NCBI GenBank assembly: GCA_050289485.1 | Contig: JBNKFV010000029.1 | Coordinates: forward strand, 62,001 to 126,000 | Length of the DNA: 64,000 nucleotides | Origin: JBNKFV01 sp050289485 | GTDB lineage: Bacteria; Pseudomonadota; Gammaproteobacteria; Pseudomonadales; Cellvibrionaceae | Direction: 5' to 3' | Shown here: positions 61,206 through 64,000 of the stretch, piece after piece | How positions within the stretch are numbered: position 1 is the first letter of the stretch | How the letters are laid out: each line of letters opens with the position of its first letter | Notes under the pieces: generated by a model | What the model was told of the DNA's origin: nothing | Seen by the model: only the letters and a program-made list of their open reading frames with translations | Database searches by the model: none | Program-made: the position numbers and the translations under genes

Positions 61206-63533
61206 ATGGCCGCTAAGTCGCTACAACGACATTTACTGCGATTTTTCACCGCCACCATGGTGGTGGTTTGTCTGGCGATTATTGTTTCTGTATGGGTATC
61301 GAGCGAGCGTGATATCCGCGATCAAATCTCCAGCGATATTGATGTTGGCTACAGCGTACTGGAACGCCTGCTGCACAGTCGCAAGCAGCAACTACTCAGT
61401 TCTGCCGAGGTGCTCACCTCGGATTTTGGTTTCAAGCAGGCGGTAGCGACCAACGACGTAGACACTATTTCCAGTATATTGGTTAATCATGGTAACCGTA
61501 TTGCAGCTGATTTGGTGGCGCTATTGTCGGTAAACGGCAACATTGTGACCTCGCCGAGCAGTGCGCTACGTAGTGGTGATACCTTTCCCGAACCGGAGTT
61601 GGTCAGCACAGTTATGCGCGAAGGCGGGGCTGTCTATTCTCTGGTATTACAGGGTGATATTTATCAAGTGTTGCTGATGCCGGTGCGTGCGCCAATTCCC
61701 GTAGGCGTGGCGGTGATTGGTTTTCGTATCAATAAGGCGTTGGCGGATGAGCTAAAAGATATTACACAGCTTGAGGTTACATTTACGCCACATCGTGCGA
61801 TGGGAAATCCCTTTTATGTGTCTACATTACCGGATGCTGCTACCAGTGAAATACTGCAAGCGGTAGATAATATTGGCCCTCCCTTGGGGGGCTGGTTTAA
61901 TCGTGGCCATTATATTACTCGCCGTTTTGACTTGGCTGCGCTGGATGATCCTGTGGTTTATCTGTCTTCGTCGGTAGATGACGCTTATGCGCGGTTTGAT
62001 TCGCTACAAATCAAAATCGTATTGATTACGCTGTTGGGTATCAGTTTGGCGTTGCTGTATGCCGTGGTGTTCTCGCGTAATCTTACCAGGCCATTGCGGT
62101 CTCTGGCTGGTTTGGCTGCGAGTATTGCCAACGGGCATTACCGCCAGCAGGTTAGTATCAGTGCCGATGTGAATGAAGTGAATGAGCTGGCTGGCGCCCT
62201 CAATCGCATGCAGCGTGATCTTCGTGAGCGGGAGGCACGGATTGTGTTTCAAGCCAATCACGATCCGCTTACGCATTTAATAAATCGTCGCTATGCGGTT
62301 GAGCGGGTAGATGACTTGCTGGCGGGCAGCAGCGCACCTTATACCGTTTGTGTTATCAATGTTCTTGGCTTTCGTGCCATGAACGATACGTTTGGTCACA
62401 ATATTGGCGACATTATTTTAATTGAGGTAGCCGCCCGTTTAGAAAGTCTGTCTAACCGTATGCTGACTGCCCGTTTGGTAGGGAATGAATTTCTGTTAGT
62501 GGTGAAAAATACACCTGAATTGGAAAACGTGTTGATAGATACCTTGGCTTTATTGAGTGAACCCTACACGCTCAGTGATCTGGAAATCAGTTTGAAATTT
62601 TGCTTGGGGGCCGCTCATTATCCAGACGATGGGCTTACTGGTAAATTATTGATTCAGCGGGCAAGTATAGCGCTGGATACGGCGCGGCGAGAGAGATTTT
62701 CTATCGTTCATTATAATTTTGAACAGGAAGAAACTTATTTAAAACGCTTACGTTTATTGACAGACCTTAAACTGACCTTGGCAAAAAACGGTGGTCAACT
62801 GTGTATGTATTATCAGCCTAAAGTGGCGGCAAGAGATTATTCCGCAACTCACTTTGAGGCCTTGGTTCGTTGGCAGCACCCCATTGATGGTTTTGTGCCG
62901 CCGGATGTTTTTGTACCGTTGGCCGAGCAGTCAGGTCTGATTCACGATCTTACCGATTGGGTAATTCTTACGGTGATTACCCAGCTGCAAAAATGGCGGG
63001 CCGAGGGGTTTAATGCAAAAGTTGCGATCAATCTGTCGGCGCAGGATCTACAGCGTTCTGAATTATTGCAACAAGTTAATAGTTTGTTGCGTACACTCAA
63101 TGTGCCAATGGATGCTTTAGCGTTTGAGGTTACTGAAAGTGAAGTGATGCGCGACCCCGAAAAATCTATGGCATTGCTCGATATGTTTCGCTCGCAGGGG
63201 TTTAACCTGGCAATTGATGACTTTGGAACGGGGCATTCGTCATTGGCACAGTTAAAAAATATGCCGGTGACCGAGCTGAAAATTGATCGCATGTTTGTGA
63301 TGAATTTAACCACGTTGGCGGCCGATCGCATTATCGTGCGTTCAATCCTTGATCTCGCCAGAAGTTTTAATTTGGCCGTGGTTGCCGAGGGTGTGGAGGA
63401 TGAGGAAACCGCAGCGCTGTTGAGCGGCTGGGGTGTCGATTGGTTGCAGGGTTATTATTTTAGTCGCTCCCTACCTGCCGACCAAGTGATTAAGTGGTGT
63501 GAAAAATTTGAAGAACAGCATAGATCTGTTTGA
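61206..63533 (+). CDS. Membrane sensor with HAMP, degenerate GGDEF and EAL domains
   Basis: A 775-residue protein. Two spans (about 10-30 and 270-290) bracket a periplasmic sensor; HAMP follows at about 290-345. The GGDEF domain (about 355-510) has V-G-N-E-F in place of G-G-D-E-F, so it should not make c-di-GMP. The EAL domain (about 525-770) has E-A-L, A-I-N-L-S, E-V-T-E-S, D-D-F-G-T-G, K-I-D and A-E-G-V-E, all as in active phosphodiesterases. It probably lowers c-di-GMP in response to an outside signal. ATG 61206 was chosen over TTG 61185. Confidence 0.93.
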   Translation: MAAKSLQRHLLRFFTATMVVVCLAIIVSVWVSSERDIRDQISSDIDVGYSVLERLLHSRKQQLLSSAEVLTSDFGFKQAVATNDVDTISSILVNHGNRIAADLVALLSVNGNIVTSPSSALRSGDTFPEPELVSTVMREGGAVYSLVLQGDIYQVLLMPVRAPIPVGVAVIGFRINKALADELKDITQLEVTFTPHRAMGNPFYVSTLPDAATSEILQAVDNIGPPLGGWFNRGHYITRRFDLAALDDPVVYLSSSVDDAYARFDSLQIKIVLITLLGISLALLYAVVFSRNLTRPLRSLAGLAASIANGHYRQQVSISADVNEVNELAGALNRMQRDLREREARIVFQANHDPLTHLINRRYAVERVDDLLAGSSAPYTVCVINVLGFRAMNDTFGHNIGDIILIEVAARLESLSNRMLTARLVGNEFLLVVKNTPELENVLIDTLALLSEPYTLSDLEISLKFCLGAAHYPDDGLTGKLLIQRASIALDTARRERFSIVHYNFEQEETYLKRLRLLTDLKLTLAKNGGQLCMYYQPKVAARDYSATHFEALVRWQHPIDGFVPPDVFVPLAEQSGLIHDLTDWVILTVITQLQKWRAEGFNAKVAINLSAQDLQRSELLQQVNSLLRTLNVPMDALAFEVTESEVMRDPEKSMALLDMFRSQGFNLAIDDFGTGHSSLAQLKNMPVTELKIDRMFVMNLTTLAADRIIVRSILDLARSFNLAVVAEGVEDEETAALLSGWGVDWLQGYYFSRSLPADQVIKWCEKFEEQHRSV

Positions 63534-63575
63534 TCGTTCCATCTGCAAAAAATTCCCTGTCCGTTGTGCGCAGAT

Positions 63576-63752
63576 ATGGGCGGGCAATCTTCCATCGAAG
63601 CCATTGTCGATAATTTTATTGCCGAAAGCGACTTTAACCGCACGGTAGGCTTACTTATCAACGCCATGAATAAAGCCAATATTGCGCAGCCATTACAAAA
63701 TCGGTTGCTGGCGAAACTGGCGCACAAGCGCAGCGATATGATCTATCGCTGA
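63576..63752 (+). pseudogene. Truncated globin remnant with the heme-binding core deleted
   Basis: The frame encodes M-G-G-Q-S-S-I-E-A-I-V-D-N-F-I, the N-terminal helix of group I truncated hemoglobins, joined directly to A-E-S-D-F-N-R-T-V-G-L-L-I-N-A-M and L-L-A-K-L-A-H-K-R-S-D-M-I, their C-terminal helices. About 60 residues that normally lie between, including the proximal His and distal pocket, are missing with the frame kept. Residues before the ATG (L-C-A-D) still resemble the globin start, so the original start is probably also lost. No ribosome site precedes it. A short functional peptide cannot be ruled out. Confidence 0.72.
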
Positions 63753-63760
63753 GTAAATCA

Positions 63761-64000
63761 CTATTCAGGTTGTAACACTTCATTACGGAAAGTACTCGTA
63801 CTGTCGCTAAGCAGTTCTTGCAATAGGGGCAGTACGTCGGTCATGGCTTTTTGCAGTGTCCATGGTGGATTGATCACGATCATGCCTGAGGCGGTCATCC
63901 CGCGTTCGTCGGTGTCGCCCGTTAAGCCTAGTTCGAACAGTTGAATATTTCTGATGCCGGTTTGTTTTAAGGCTTTTTCCATTTGCTGAATCTGCGCGCG
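63761..64000 (-). CDS. rlmJ: 23S rRNA (adenine-2030-N6)-methyltransferase, C-terminal part (window edge)
   Basis: The frame stays open to the last base of the window, so about 79 C-terminal residues are seen. R-G-M-T-A-S-G-M-I-V-I-N-P-P-W, followed by an amphipathic helix, is the RlmJ (YhiR) signature; N-P-P-W is its substrate-binding catalytic motif. RlmJ methylates one adenine of 23S rRNA. The start and SAM-binding part lie outside the window. Confidence 0.9.
   Translation of the reverse strand, partial: RAQIQQMEKALKQTGIRNIQLFELGLTGDTDERGMTASGMIVINPPWTLQKAMTDVLPLLQELLSDSTSTFRNEVLQPE

Noticed and set aside
60842..61216. A 124-codon GTG frame before the EAL protein gene
   Set aside because: No ribosome site, overlaps the next gene and shows no domain; listed only as part of the gap.

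Overview
The window reads as a chromosomal segment of a gammaproteobacterium. Its gene order is Pseudomonas-like: bfr, bfd, peroxiredoxin, rnt, pyrC, motY, argG occur together and in order. It also has an Anr/Fnr-type cbb3 oxidase cluster and mannan-degrading enzymes at the left edge, which point to a polysaccharide-degrading, probably marine or soil, Cellvibrionales-like bacterium. That assignment is inference from gene content, not a search.

Layout. 1-5080: mannan use (GH2 beta-mannosidase-like enzyme cut by the window edge, mannose-6-phosphate isomerase, GH5 endo-mannanase lipoprotein), followed by a broken glyoxalase-family gene. 5681-10640: class Ia ribonucleotide reductase (nrdA, nrdB, a small co-oriented protein) with a promoter carrying paired NrdR boxes and two DnaA boxes. 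10887-14109: ABC ATPase, argF, argD. 14326-18202: hydantoinase B without a visible A partner, monothiol glutaredoxin, flavin reductase, sorbosone-dehydrogenase-like protein. 18226-23079: response regulator with EAL domain, then a membrane Ser/Thr kinase coupled to a coiled-coil lipoprotein. 23154-32484: iron storage (bfr, bfd with a Fur box), thioesterase, peroxiredoxin, hybrid kinase, RNase T, dihydroorotase, MotY, ArgG.

32587-42427: complete ccoNOQP-GHIS cluster behind an Fnr/Anr box, then a TauE/UreH-like membrane protein with a His/Met-rich tail and a secreted His-rich repeat protein. Here electron transport, copper delivery and oxidase assembly genes sit in one run. 42616-48450: remnant of an outer-membrane beta-barrel gene, hemB, ispB, and the conserved rplU-rpmA-obgE-proB run. 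48490-53515: aminotransferase, a small unknown protein, an S49 peptidase, a frameshifted secreted-protein pseudogene, a decayed IS30 transposase and an amidase; this is the accessory-looking part. 53714-64000: methyltransferase, DUF2167 protein, LigAB extradiol dioxygenase, a CHASE1 hybrid kinase with a C-terminal Hpt domain, a degenerate-GGDEF/EAL protein, a truncated globin that has lost its core, and the C-terminal part of rlmJ.

No rRNA, tRNA or CRISPR array was recognised. The most distinctive items are the His-rich repeat protein and His-tailed membrane protein beside the oxidase assembly genes, the Ser/Thr kinase plus lipoprotein pair, and four separate decayed genes with readable lesions.
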